A DNA stretch of 64,000 bases from CAWGCE01 sp964480915 (GCA_964480915.1 CAYZRS010000028.1:1-64000); one strand, 5' to 3'. Shown: positions 9,328 through 17,589, counted from the first letter of the stretch. Made by a program: numbers and translations. Notes: generated from the sequence alone by a model not told the origin.

Positions 9328-9434
9328 GATCGAATCCGTTGTTGTTTTTCTTGCAAACAGAATTATGATTCCTGCGGGCATTGAACTCGTCTGTGCCTGT
9401 GGCATCAATTCAGAAAGGAAGCTCTCCAGCAATT

Positions 9435-9460
9435 TCGGACAGATTCGCCAGCCTGTCCGA
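9435..9460. promoter_or_regulatory. Inverted repeat, likely TetR operator
   Basis: A perfect 8-base inverted repeat TCGGACAG-N10-CTGTCCGA ends 10 bases before the ATG of the TetR gene and lies in the divergent region between it and the membrane protein. Its size and position fit a TetR-family operator controlling both genes. The position also argues that the TetR protein starts at 9471, since a start at 9381 would put the repeat inside the coding region. Confidence 0.6.
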
Positions 9461-9470
9461 TTCTCAGATC

Positions 9471-10022
9471 ATGACGAAACAGAAAACTTCAAAAGCCAGA
9501 ATGGCATTGATCGAGGCGTTCAAGCGGCTTGTCGTGTCGCGCCGTTATGAAGAGTTTTATATCGCCGATATCATTGCGGCGGCCGATGTCAGCCGATCAT
9601 CGTTCTACGAACATTTCCATAGCAAGCAGGACCTGTTGCAAGAGTGCCTGCAAGGCGTCATCGAACCGCTCTCGGCTGTCGGTTTCGCCGGGGAGATAGA
9701 ATTCGAACACGTCGTCGGCCTGCTCGACCACTTCCAAGAGGTCGGTGAAATTTCTCTCGCGTTTCTGAAGTCCGATGTTTCGCAAATCTTCGTTCAGATG
9801 CTGTCGCACGCCATTGCGCAAAAGCTGGCACGCCAGGCGTCCACAACCACCATTCCCCATCGCCTAGCTGCGGCTCAAATCGCCGAATCGACGCTGGGTC
9901 TGCTGCGAGAGTGGTTGAGCCACTTTGCAGAGACGCGTTCGCAAGATGTGGCGAGGCAGCTGCTCGATTCATCCAGGCTGCTCACCGCGGCAGCGCTGAG
10001 TCAGCAGGGCCCAGAACATTAA
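9471..10022 (+). CDS. TetR/AcrR family transcriptional regulator
   Basis: A 183-residue regulator. Residues about 8-52 form the TetR DNA-binding domain: ALIEAFKRLVVSRRYEEF, IADIIAAADVSRSSFYEHF and HSKQDLLQECL, matching the helix-turn-helix and the conserved YxHFxSKxxL. The C-terminal helical domain (about residues 60-183) is the ligand-binding and dimer region and is too variable to name the ligand. The ATG at 9471 is chosen because a perfect palindrome lies just upstream; the open frame extends to 9381. The divergent neighbour is a membrane protein, a common arrangement for self-regulated efflux or membrane genes. Autoregulation is inferred from the palindrome. Confidence 0.9.
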   Translation: MTKQKTSKARMALIEAFKRLVVSRRYEEFYIADIIAAADVSRSSFYEHFHSKQDLLQECLQGVIEPLSAVGFAGEIEFEHVVGLLDHFQEVGEISLAFLKSDVSQIFVQMLSHAIAQKLARQASTTTIPHRLAAAQIAESTLGLLREWLSHFAETRSQDVARQLLDSSRLLTAAALSQQGPEH

Positions 10023-10025
10023 GCG

Positions 10026-10080
10026 ACCGTCGCATCGTAGGCAAACCGTCGCAACGTAGGCAGGCGGTCGCAACGTGACC
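10026..10080. repeat. 19-base tandem repeat, about three copies
   Basis: Immediately after the TetR stop codon there are two 19-base copies (10026-10044 and 10045-10063) differing at two positions, plus a partial third copy (10064-10080). The core is CCGTCGCAACGTAGGCA. No hairpin or coding role is evident. Confidence 0.7.
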
Positions 10081-10165
10081 ATCGACGCAGAGGCGCTTCA
10101 GCGGCGGCTCGGCTCAAGACGGCCAAAGTGTCCCTGAAACCTCGCGAACGAAGCAGCCGGCGCAT

Positions 10166-10202
10166 AAAAAAAGGGCAAGGCCAGTCGAAACCAACCCTGC
10201 CC
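10166..10202 (-). terminator. Intrinsic terminator with UUCG tetraloop
   Basis: On the minus strand the arms (13 bases each, 10190-10202 and 10173-10185) pair completely when G·U is allowed, around a UUCG loop (10186-10189), and are followed by T7 (10172-10166). This is a textbook rho-independent terminator for a minus-strand transcript. Confidence 0.75.
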
Positions 10203-10290
10203 CGCACGGGGGTGAGAAAGCCAAATTTAGGCACCCAGCAAGCAAGCTCGCCGTTGCTAATTCAAAGCTAGTTTCCGTACGGGAATCGTC
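10166..10290 (-). ncRNA. Candidate small RNA ending in a strong terminator
   Basis: Read on the minus strand, this gene-poor stretch holds a chain of hairpins. First comes GGGTGCC-TAAATTT-GGC...CACCC, then CCCC-GTGC-GGGG, and finally a 13-pair stem with a UUCG tetraloop followed by seven U. Several pairs of the last stem are G·U on this strand and become mismatches on the other, so a minus-strand transcript is indicated. No minus-strand gene begins shortly downstream (the next is at 9327 beyond the convergent tetR gene), which argues against a simple leader attenuator. The 5' end is not defined; a TTGACG box lies near 10286 but a good -10 was not found. No match to a known RNA family was recognised. 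Confidence 0.4.
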
Positions 10291-10587
10291 AAACCAAACC
10301 ATTAAGTAAAACACGACCTAACCAGTAATTCTTCCTGTTGGCGCTTCAGAATAGACCGGTTATAGCGACTTTCAGTCTTCCCAGTTCGCTGGTCTTCCGG
10401 CGGGAATACGATCCATCCAGGCTTTCGACCGCTTGAGAGGCGCGGCCCGCAAACACCCCGATGCGAGCACGCGGCGCCGCGTTGAACGAAAACAGGCGCA
10501 CACGCCGTAAATTTTGATTAGAATCGGAGCCTCGACCGCGTTGGGGGATGCGGTGAGATTTTTTCGTCGATCAATGTTCAAGGCAAA
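10203..10587. other. Gene-poor region upstream of AP2-domain gene
   Basis: Apart from the candidate RNA above, these 385 bases hold no convincing gene. An 8-base palindrome CCGTACGG lies near 10277. The short minus-strand frames here are rich in Cys and Arg and lack starts with ribosome sites. The promoter of the AP2-domain gene should be at the right end. Confidence 0.5.
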
Positions 10588-10989
10588 ATGACTAAGCACA
10601 AACACATTTCAAGAGTAAAAACTGCAAACACCGACGGCTGGCAAGTAAGGCTTCAACGCCGAAAACAATCGCACAGCAAGTTCTTTCCGATTCGCAAATA
10701 TGCGTCAGAACAAGCAGCGCTGGAAGCCGCCATCCGCTATCGAGACACGCTCGTCGCCATGGCTCCGCCACCGTTGCCGGCAGCCAACGCAGTGAAGATG
10801 TCCGGGGAAGCCGGACTGATCTACTACAAGAACGAGCAGTCGTGGCAGGCCCAATGGGTCGACGGAGACGGCAAACGCAGAAGCCGCCGATTCTCTGAAA
10901 ACAAATACGGCAAGCTACGAGCTAAGCTCTTGGCAAAAGATGCCCGCATGCGTGGGGTCGCCAGGCTCGATCAAGTCTACCAAGACTAA
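10588..10989 (+). CDS. AP2/ERF-like DNA-binding domain protein
   Basis: A 133-residue basic protein. Residues about 15-55 follow the AP2 fold pattern: GWQVRLQRR, then FFPIRKYASEQAALEAAIRYRDTLV, equivalent to the three-strand sheet plus helix that binds DNA in plant AP2/ERF factors and in bacterial homing endonucleases. A second, weaker copy may start near residue 77 (YKNEQSWQAQWVDGDGKRRSRRF...). No nuclease motif is present, so a small DNA-binding protein, possibly a transcription factor, is the best guess. The ATG follows a non-coding region of more than 380 bases, so it is probably transcribed alone. Bacterial AP2 proteins are known from planctomycetes and phages, but this one's target is unknown. 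Confidence 0.7.
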   Translation: MTKHKHISRVKTANTDGWQVRLQRRKQSHSKFFPIRKYASEQAALEAAIRYRDTLVAMAPPPLPAANAVKMSGEAGLIYYKNEQSWQAQWVDGDGKRRSRRFSENKYGKLRAKLLAKDARMRGVARLDQVYQD

Positions 10990-11047
10990 CGGCCAGCGAA
11001 CCTTAGCAGGATGAACCGCGTCCGCTCCAGCGAAAGATCGATTTGAT

Positions 11048-12241
11048 CTACGTATGGTAGTCGGCGTTGATCCGCACGTACTCTTTCGTAAGATCGGACG
11101 TCCAGAATCGCGCCACGCCATCGCCTTCGACAAAATCGAGTTCGATGAGCACCTCCCGGTTTTCTTGCATCGTCTGAGAAACTGCCTCCGCATCGAATGC
11201 GACAGGCGTTCCGTCTTCGAATAGCGTGACACCGTTGAGGCGCAGCACAACGCCCCTCGCATCAAAAGGGATCCCGGCATACCCGGCGGCCGAAACGATC
11301 CGGCCCCAATTGGGATCGTTTCCAGCGATCGCCGTTTTCACAAGTGGCGAGTTGGCCACACTCTGTGCTAGACAGATCGCCTCGTCATCGGTGCTGGCCC
11401 CATCGATACGAATTTCGATCAGGTGCGTCGCACCTTCCCCGTCGTCCGCGATGGCGCGGGCAAGATCGGTGCAGACTTCTTCCAGTGCCTGCTGAAACGT
11501 GGCGACGTCCTGGGAACTCATGTCGTCGTGAGCGACCGCCCCACTGGCCATGAAAACCAATGAATCGTTCGTACTCGTATGGCCATCCACGCTGATGCAG
11601 TTGAACGTCACGGCAGCAACATCGGCCAGCATCGGCTGAGCCACCACAGGCGAGATCGCGGCATCGGTCAACACCACACCCAACATCGTCGCCATGTTGG
11701 GGCCGATCATGCCAGACCCTTTCGCGATACCCAGCAGGCCGACCGTCTGGCCACCGATCGTGATCGAACGGGATGAAATCTTGGGTACTAAATCGGTCGT
11801 CAGGATCCCGGCCGCCGAGTTTTCCAAGGCGGCACCATCCGCCGCCAGCGCTTCAGCGGCCGCCTGGATCCCCGGTTCGATTTTCTCCATCGCTAAATGA
11901 TGACCGATGATCCCGGTCGACATGAGAACGACGGCATCCGGTTCGCAGCCGCAAGCGGCTGCCGTCAGTTCGACCATCTGCTGTGCATCCAGATCGCCTT
12001 GGGGGCCGGTGCAGGCATTGGCGTTTCCCGAATTGATGATAATGGCTCGCGCGGCAGCCGATGGAGTCCGTTGACGGCTGAGGACGACCGGCGCAGCGAC
12101 GATGCGATTCTGGGTGTAGACGCCGGCTGCCGTGGCAGGTTGATCGCTGACAATCAACGTGAGGTCTTTCTTCTTGGGGTCACGCTTCACTCCGCTGTAA
12201 ACGCCAGCCATGCGGAAACCGGCAGGGATCGAGTGGTTCAT
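11048..12241 (-). CDS. argJ: Bifunctional ornithine acetyltransferase/N-acetylglutamate synthase
   Basis: A 397-residue ArgJ that recycles the acetyl group from N-acetylornithine to glutamate in arginine synthesis. The diagnostic autocleavage site PNMATMLG is present, with Ala184-Thr185; Thr185 becomes the N-terminal nucleophile of the beta chain. The N-terminus IPAGFRMAGVYSGVK and the C-terminal NxDY motif (RINADYHT) fit the family. The chosen ATG at 12241 gives the usual length; the frame stays open to a GTG at 12304 with a GAGG-like site, which would add 21 residues. It lies about 90 bases after argC on the same strand, and the pair forms an arginine operon segment. Confidence 0.96.
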   Translation of the reverse strand: MNHSIPAGFRMAGVYSGVKRDPKKKDLTLIVSDQPATAAGVYTQNRIVAAPVVLSRQRTPSAAARAIIINSGNANACTGPQGDLDAQQMVELTAAACGCEPDAVVLMSTGIIGHHLAMEKIEPGIQAAAEALAADGAALENSAAGILTTDLVPKISSRSITIGGQTVGLLGIAKGSGMIGPNMATMLGVVLTDAAISPVVAQPMLADVAAVTFNCISVDGHTSTNDSLVFMASGAVAHDDMSSQDVATFQQALEEVCTDLARAIADDGEGATHLIEIRIDGASTDDEAICLAQSVANSPLVKTAIAGNDPNWGRIVSAAGYAGIPFDARGVVLRLNGVTLFEDGTPVAFDAEAVSQTMQENREVLIELDFVEGDGVARFWTSDLTKEYVRINADYHT

Positions 12242-12334
12242 ATTCGCTTCAGTCGCCAGGAAATCGGAAAAGGGATCAGAAAGTTTGAATTCGCGGACAG
12301 CCACGCAGCCCTCGGAGCAAAATGTCCGGGGGGG

Positions 12335-13345
12335 CTAAACCAGCGCGGTCGTCTCGTCAAAACCAAACATCAAATTCATATTTTGCACTGCCGCGCCGGA
12401 AGCGCCCTTAATCAAATTGTCGATGCAGCTAAGAACGATCACACGGTCGCCAACAACCTTCGCCGTGACGTGGCAAAAATTGGTACCCGCCACATGTTTG
12501 GTTGCGGGCAAATGGCTGACGACGCGGACGAACGGTTCATGCTCATAGAATTCCCGCAGTGCATTCATCACTTGCGGCTCAGCCACCCCTGCCGACAAAC
12601 GGGCGTAGGAAGTCGACAAAATCCCACGATCCATCGGCGTCAGATGCGGAGTAAACAAAACGGAAATGTCGGAACCTGCTGCCGCCGACAAGATCTGGGC
12701 GATCTCGGGAGTGTGCCGATGCTGGCCGACTCCGTAGGCCATGATGCTCTCGTTGCATTCAGGGTAGTGCGTCAACAATTTTGCCGTGCGCCCAGCCCCG
12801 CTCACACCACTCTTAGCATCAATGATCAAATCATCCGACGTGATTAATTTCGCTTTGAATAACGGAGCCAGTCCCAAGATCGCTGCCGTCGGGTAACACC
12901 CTGGATTGGCAACCAGGTCGGCACCTGCCAATTGCTTGCGAAATAACTCGGGCAAACCGTAGGCGACTTTGCCGACACGATCTTGGTCAGGATGTTCCTG
13001 GCCGTACCACAGCTGGTAAACGGCCGCATCCCCCAGCCGATAGTCGGCACTGAAATCGACGACTTTGGTCGTTCCACCCAAGATCGGGCCGATCGCCGAC
13101 GCCGAAGCGGCGTGGGGCAAACAACTGAACACGCAATCGACTCGATCGGCCACGGCCGACGGGTCTAGCCGCTCCAGCACCATATCGACCCGCCCGCTCA
13201 ATTGCGGGTGCACGTCGGCAACATGAGGATTGCCCTCCTGACGACTGGTGAGACAGGCCAGTTCGACCTCCGGATGTCGGAGCAGCAGTTTGATTAACTC
13301 GAGCGCGGTATAACCCGTGGCGCCTAAAATACCTACGCGAATCAT
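12335..13345 (-). CDS. argC: N-acetyl-gamma-glutamyl-phosphate reductase
   Basis: The 336-residue protein catalyses NADPH-dependent reduction of N-acetylglutamyl phosphate to the semialdehyde, the third step of arginine synthesis. The NADP-binding GILGATGYTALEL opens the protein, with Ala replacing the more usual Gly after GYT. The catalytic cysteine is Cys150 in NPGCYPT. HRHTPEI and the C-terminal NLIKGASGAAVQNMNLM are typical of the family. The ATG at 13345 gives a full-length protein starting directly at the Rossmann strand. It is first in an argC-argJ pair; argB and argD are not in the window. Confidence 0.97.
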   Translation of the reverse strand: MIRVGILGATGYTALELIKLLLRHPEVELACLTSRQEGNPHVADVHPQLSGRVDMVLERLDPSAVADRVDCVFSCLPHAASASAIGPILGGTTKVVDFSADYRLGDAAVYQLWYGQEHPDQDRVGKVAYGLPELFRKQLAGADLVANPGCYPTAAILGLAPLFKAKLITSDDLIIDAKSGVSGAGRTAKLLTHYPECNESIMAYGVGQHRHTPEIAQILSAAAGSDISVLFTPHLTPMDRGILSTSYARLSAGVAEPQVMNALREFYEHEPFVRVVSHLPATKHVAGTNFCHVTAKVVGDRVIVLSCIDNLIKGASGAAVQNMNLMFGFDETTALV

Positions 13346-13458
13346 GAATGGCCTGTGCTGTAATATTGAAGACGCGCGAAGCTGCGATGCGGTCGGTGGA
13401 AATGTGAAATCATGATAATCGGAGTCGAGTCGGCGACACAGGTGCTCGATCGTGGCGT

Positions 13459-13833
13459 TTACTCTGCTTCACTTTCAAGTGCCGCCTCTGAGGATTCCCC
13501 CACTTCGTGCGGCGTTGCTGCCGGCGTCAATTCACGGTGCCCCGAACATTTCGCGCAATCGGGCGCGTGAGTCAGCGCTGCATACCCGCTGCTTTCCTGA
13601 TTGCTATAGAACCAGTAATCGTGTCCATCCCTCAGTTGAATCAACTGAAATTCGTCCGGCGAGACTCCTTTGGCCGTCTCGACGGCCACCACTGGCAGCT
13701 CGGCCGTACTGACGCGGTGAGTCGGTACGGGTGGTTCTTCACAACCCAACATCGACAGCGACCATAGCAGTCCCACGGCACAGCACCACGGACGACCGCA
13801 AGACACGAAGCCAGGACAACAGGTTCGTTTCAT
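13459..13833 (-). CDS. Small predicted lipoprotein
   Basis: A 124-residue protein with a basic N-terminus, a hydrophobic core (WCCAVGLLWSLSML) and a lipobox-like SMLGC, so the mature protein would begin at Cys31 followed by EEPPVPTHR. The mature part contains a CxxC pair (APDCAKCSGH) that might bind metal or be redox active, and ends in a Glu-rich tail. No family is recognised. The ATG at 13833 is preferred over that at 13863 because it gives a normal signal length. It lies downstream of another small lipoprotein on the same strand, with an 80-base gap. Confidence 0.65.
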   Translation of the reverse strand: MKRTCCPGFVSCGRPWCCAVGLLWSLSMLGCEEPPVPTHRVSTAELPVVAVETAKGVSPDEFQLIQLRDGHDYWFYSNQESSGYAALTHAPDCAKCSGHRELTPAATPHEVGESSEAALESEAE

Positions 13834-13912
13834 AAGTCGATTTCCATCTTTGTTTTCGTTCATACTTCCGGCCGGTTGGAGCAGCGAGCGCCCGTTTCGG
13901 TCGGTCCCCCAG

Positions 13913-14494
13913 TCAAATCGACATCAACGCGGACAAAAGTCGATTTCCGGTCCGAATCTTATGATACCGCTTTCCGAACTCTCGCGAGAGCTCGAACGTC
14001 GACGGCTCGCCATCGATGGTCGCTTCGACGGTTGCTCTGACAGTGACTTTGGCAAAATCGTCCCAAGGGACTTCGATTTTGAATGACTCATCTTTCATCA
14101 CAAAAATGTTGCGACCGTCTTGATGCTTTTTGCGACTGGCATTCATTTTCTCCAAATCGATTTCTAGGGAAGTCGGTGCTTGCTCATCCAATTGGATCGT
14201 GGCGGCGATCGCGTCCAATTCTTCAAACGGTCCCCAGATGACCAAATTGTGTCGCAAGGGTTCTCGTGCAACGTCGGCGGAATAAAAGCCGGGCACGATC
14301 CATGTCTCTCTGTGAGTATTGAAGAAAGCGACGTGCAATGTCGTGGCGCTCGGTTCGATCTGCAACTGCTTTTCCTGGCCGCTGGCCAACTGAAGACTGT
14401 ATGACTCGAAACGAGTCAGCAGCACACAACCGGACATACCGCCGCCAAAAAAACCAATGACCGTCAGCAAGATTCCCAAGGTGAATTTGTTCAT
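13913..14494 (-). CDS. Predicted lipoprotein, unknown function
   Basis: A 193-residue protein with a signal segment (MNKFTLGILLTVIGFFGGG) ending at the lipobox-like MSGC (Cys23). The mature part looks beta-rich, for example SYSLQLASGQEKQLQIEP and FKIEVPWDDFAKVTVRATVEA. No known domain is recognised. The ATG at 14494 is preferred; an ATG four codons upstream overlaps the palindrome GGAACGTTCC (14496-14505). It is followed on the same strand by the second lipoprotein gene and is divergent from the beta-helix protein gene. Confidence 0.65.
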   Translation of the reverse strand: MNKFTLGILLTVIGFFGGGMSGCVLLTRFESYSLQLASGQEKQLQIEPSATTLHVAFFNTHRETWIVPGFYSADVAREPLRHNLVIWGPFEELDAIAATIQLDEQAPTSLEIDLEKMNASRKKHQDGRNIFVMKDESFKIEVPWDDFAKVTVRATVEATIDGEPSTFELSREFGKRYHKIRTGNRLLSALMSI

Positions 14495-14635
14495 GGAACG
14501 TTCCATTCTCTAAACTTTAACAACCCACTGCCGAAAAAATTCTTACGCGTAACATACTCCTGACGTGTCAAACTACGTGTTAATCGACATCTGGGCAGTT
14601 ATCGCCTCATCAATAACAAGTCGATTCTCGTTAGA

Positions 14636-14656
14636 AAGGAGTTGCGGCCACTCCTT
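14636..14656 (+). promoter_or_regulatory. Hairpin in leader of beta-helix protein gene
   Basis: A perfect 7-base stem AAGGAGT / ACTCCTT encloses TGCGGCC about 80 bases before the ATG at 14735. It may shape the mRNA leader. No poly-T follows directly, so it is not an intrinsic terminator. Confidence 0.35.
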
Positions 14657-14719
14657 CGAGGAATTCCAATAAGGCGGACGGAGAAAGGGGCCTTTTTTTC
14701 GTCCATTGTTCATATTCAC

Positions 14720-14727
14720 GGGGGTGA
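14720..14727 (+). promoter_or_regulatory. Ribosome binding site fixing the start at 14735
   Basis: GGGGGTGA lies 7 bases before ATG 14735. The open frame continues upstream to 14642, but only this ATG has a good site, and it gives the typical planctomycete N-terminus. Confidence 0.6.
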
Positions 14728-14734
14728 ATCGCAC

Positions 14735-17482
14735 ATGTTTAGTAAATTTTTGCACGGTCGCAGTCGGACTCAGAAACAAAAAACAAGGCTGTTATGTGAA
14801 GCCTTGGAAGATCGTCGCGTCTTGGCGACTTTCACTGTAGCCGATCTAGCGGATACCGCCGACGCGAATCCTGGCGACGGGATTGCAGCGGACGCCGCCG
14901 GCGTCACGACGCTGCGAGCGGCGATCGAGGAAGCCAACGCGTTGGCAGGCGCTGACAACATTGATTTTAGTGTCAGCGGCACGGTCAATCTGACGATGGG
15001 CGCATTGAGCGTCGCTAGCGAGCTTGATATTGACGGTGGTGGGAACATCACGATCGATGGCCAATCGAACTCGACCGTGCTGGAATTGACCGGCTCGGCA
15101 GTTTCTACGGTTAGCAATCTGATCATCGCAAATGGCAGCGCGACCAAGGGCGGCGGAATCAACAGTGCCGGTGACCTCACGCTGTCGTCAGCCGTTGTCT
15201 TGGACAGCGCTGCCACGGAAATGGGAGGCGGAATCTACAGCAGTGGTTCGCTGGCCATCACCAACCTAAGTGTCATCACTGGAAACAGCGCTGGAACGAC
15301 GGGGACCGCTTACGGCGGGGGCATCGCGAGCTACGGCGGATCGCTGACGATCGACAATTCGACCGTGAGCCAAAACTCATCGACACAGTACGGCGGTGGC
15401 GTCTTCGCGGCGCAAGGAACGGTTCAAGTTTTGAACAATAGCTCGATTACGGGCAACTCGGTCGTCAACACGACGGGCGCCTACTCGAGCGGTGGAGGCA
15501 TCTCTGTAGCCAGCGGCACCTACGGCGGGGGAGGTGCGATCGCTTTCGATTTAACGATTGATAACAGCAACATCAGTGACAATACGCTGGACGGGACGAA
15601 CTTCCCCTACGGAGCCGGCGTCTACTCGTTCGGTTTCGGTTCGGTCAGCATTACGAATTCGACGATCACAGGGAACCGAAACGAAGGGACCGGTGGCGCC
15701 CGCGGAGGAGCCGGCTTTAATTGGCCCGCTGCTGGAATCAGCCCCGGAACGCTCTACATCGACATCGAAGACACGGTGATCGAAGACAACTATTCCTTTG
15801 AGGAAAGTGGTGGCTTCGGTCTGCGCGGTCAATCTGCGGATGCCAACGTCGTTATGACCGTGGAGCGGTCGCAGATCATGAACAACACGGCCTACGGCGC
15901 TGGTGGCGGCGGATTCCTTTGGACCGGCGGAGGTACCGACCCGGCCGCGGCAACGCTGAACATTGTCGAATCGGTCATTTCGGGGAACTTCACGTTCGGA
16001 ACGGGCGGCGGGATCGAAGTCCAAAATAACGTTGTCAATATCACCGATTCCACCATCGACGATAATTATGCATCGGCCAATGGTGGTGGCATTTACACGG
16101 CGACTGGCGGCATTGATACGACCGGATATTCACCCGGCATTACCACGATCACGCGCTCAACGATCTCCAACAATTATTCCGCAGGCAGCGGCGGCGCCGT
16201 CTATGCCTACGACGTGGATCTGGTGGTCGAAAACAGCACCATTTCCGGAAACAATTCGCTCGCCCTAGGCGGTGGAATTACGAAGACGGTCGCTCCGACC
16301 TACGTCGGAACAATTTACGACTCGACCGTTAGTATCAACAATTCGACGATCACGAATAACGATTCAGGCGCTGGGGCGGGCGGTCTTCATGCCAATGCCT
16401 ACGCATCATCAGGTGCCTCGAATTCCATCATCTCGGGCAACACCGGTGTCACCACCGATTTTACTGCCACGCTGCCCCCTTCGGTCTCCTACAGCCTCAT
16501 TGGCGATGGCACCGGATCGACGCTGGCGCCGGCCAATCCTGATGCAAACGGCAACATCGTGGGCGACACAGCAAGCCCTATCGATGCGCTGCTGGGTGCA
16601 CTCGGTATGAACGGCGGAAACACGCTGACGCACTTGCCAATGGCTGGTAGTCCAGCCATTGACGCGGGCGATCCGGCATTCGCAGGCGGGGTAGATCAAA
16701 CCGGCAATAGCCGAGTCAACGACGGTCGCGTCGATATGGGTTCGGTCGAAACCGGCATGAGCAGTATCACCGAAGACTTCGATGGCGATGGTGATGCAGA
16801 CTGCGCTGACATCAACGCATTGAGTCTGGCATCGTCGCTGGGTACGAACGACCCAATGTTTGATCTGAACGGTGATACTCTGGTGAATGCTGCCGATATC
16901 GATGCGTGGCTGATTGCCGCCGGTGCTCGGCCGGAATACGCCGCCTCGACCGGTGGCAACCCGTTCTTTGTGGGCGATGCGGACCTGGACGGTAACGTCA
17001 ATGGCCAAGACTTTGTCATCTGGAACAACGCCAAATTCACCACCAATGCGAATTTCTGTGACGGCGACTTCAACGGCGACGGTTTCGTCAACGGGCAAGA
17101 CTTTGTCGCGTGGAATTCGAACAAGTTCAAGTCCTCGCTGACGGACGGTTCGGGACCGGTGCAAACGGGCGAACCGGCAGCCACGCTGGCCAACCAGTTT
17201 GGACGGACGGAAACGACGGGCAAGCGTTCGTTGCGAGCCAAGCAGCCACGCCTGGCTCGAGCGCAGGACGTGCCACAGGTGGTGGCAACAGACGTTGTTC
17301 ACGACGTCGCTTTGGCTGCTGGAACGACCCAGCTTGTCGGCCAAACTATCGCTACGCCCGCTTCTCCCGACTCTCCACTGCGAGTTCAGTCGGTGCGGGG
17401 TTTCGATTCGATCGCGAATCATGACGACCGTCATGAAGAGTCGAGCGATCACATTTTCGCCGCCTTAGGTAGTGAACTCTAG
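14735..17482 (+). CDS. Secreted beta-helix protein with dockerin-like C-terminus
   Basis: A 915-residue protein. The N-terminus is basic (MFSKFLHGRSRTQKQKTRL) and leads into ALEDRRVLA, the planctomycete LExR-type motif found at the start of many cell-surface proteins; no ordinary hydrophobic signal is present. Residues about 31-110 resemble a CSLREA-type start (TLRAAIEEANALAG...). Residues about 110-650 are a right-handed parallel beta-helix with many SxSGN, GGGI and NSTI repeats (choice-of-anchor Q type). Residues about 685-790 hold dockerin/EF-hand-like loops, such as DLNGDTLVNAADI and GDFNGDGFVNGQDF, which usually bind Ca2+. The C-terminal 120 residues are low complexity. A role as surface adhesin or polysaccharide-binding protein is inference. 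Confidence 0.88.
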   Translation: MFSKFLHGRSRTQKQKTRLLCEALEDRRVLATFTVADLADTADANPGDGIAADAAGVTTLRAAIEEANALAGADNIDFSVSGTVNLTMGALSVASELDIDGGGNITIDGQSNSTVLELTGSAVSTVSNLIIANGSATKGGGINSAGDLTLSSAVVLDSAATEMGGGIYSSGSLAITNLSVITGNSAGTTGTAYGGGIASYGGSLTIDNSTVSQNSSTQYGGGVFAAQGTVQVLNNSSITGNSVVNTTGAYSSGGGISVASGTYGGGGAIAFDLTIDNSNISDNTLDGTNFPYGAGVYSFGFGSVSITNSTITGNRNEGTGGARGGAGFNWPAAGISPGTLYIDIEDTVIEDNYSFEESGGFGLRGQSADANVVMTVERSQIMNNTAYGAGGGGFLWTGGGTDPAAATLNIVESVISGNFTFGTGGGIEVQNNVVNITDSTIDDNYASANGGGIYTATGGIDTTGYSPGITTITRSTISNNYSAGSGGAVYAYDVDLVVENSTISGNNSLALGGGITKTVAPTYVGTIYDSTVSINNSTITNNDSGAGAGGLHANAYASSGASNSIISGNTGVTTDFTATLPPSVSYSLIGDGTGSTLAPANPDANGNIVGDTASPIDALLGALGMNGGNTLTHLPMAGSPAIDAGDPAFAGGVDQTGNSRVNDGRVDMGSVETGMSSITEDFDGDGDADCADINALSLASSLGTNDPMFDLNGDTLVNAADIDAWLIAAGARPEYAASTGGNPFFVGDADLDGNVNGQDFVIWNNAKFTTNANFCDGDFNGDGFVNGQDFVAWNSNKFKSSLTDGSGPVQTGEPAATLANQFGRTETTGKRSLRAKQPRLARAQDVPQVVATDVVHDVALAAGTTQLVGQTIATPASPDSPLRVQSVRGFDSIANHDDRHEESSDHIFAALGSEL

Positions 17483-17513
17483 GAATCGAAGTGAACTCTT
17501 AGAATCGTTGATG

Positions 17514-17556
17514 AAAAAAAGCCGGCGACCTATCACAGGTCGCCGGCCATTTTTTT
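17514..17556. terminator. Bidirectional intrinsic terminator
   Basis: A perfect 11-base stem (17521-17531 with 17537-17547) around the loop ATCAC is flanked by A7 on the left and T7 on the right. It sits between the convergent beta-helix protein gene and the NUDIX gene and can end transcription from both sides. Confidence 0.93.
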
Positions 17557-17589
17557 GGGAGGGTGGAATCTGGCGGCAGGCGTCACAGA

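Noticed and set aside
10101..10165. Plus-strand CGAAGCAGCCGG, resembling the tip of small SRP RNA
   Set aside because: The diagnostic GGAAGG loop and the long stem are missing, and the strong terminator here belongs to the other strand.
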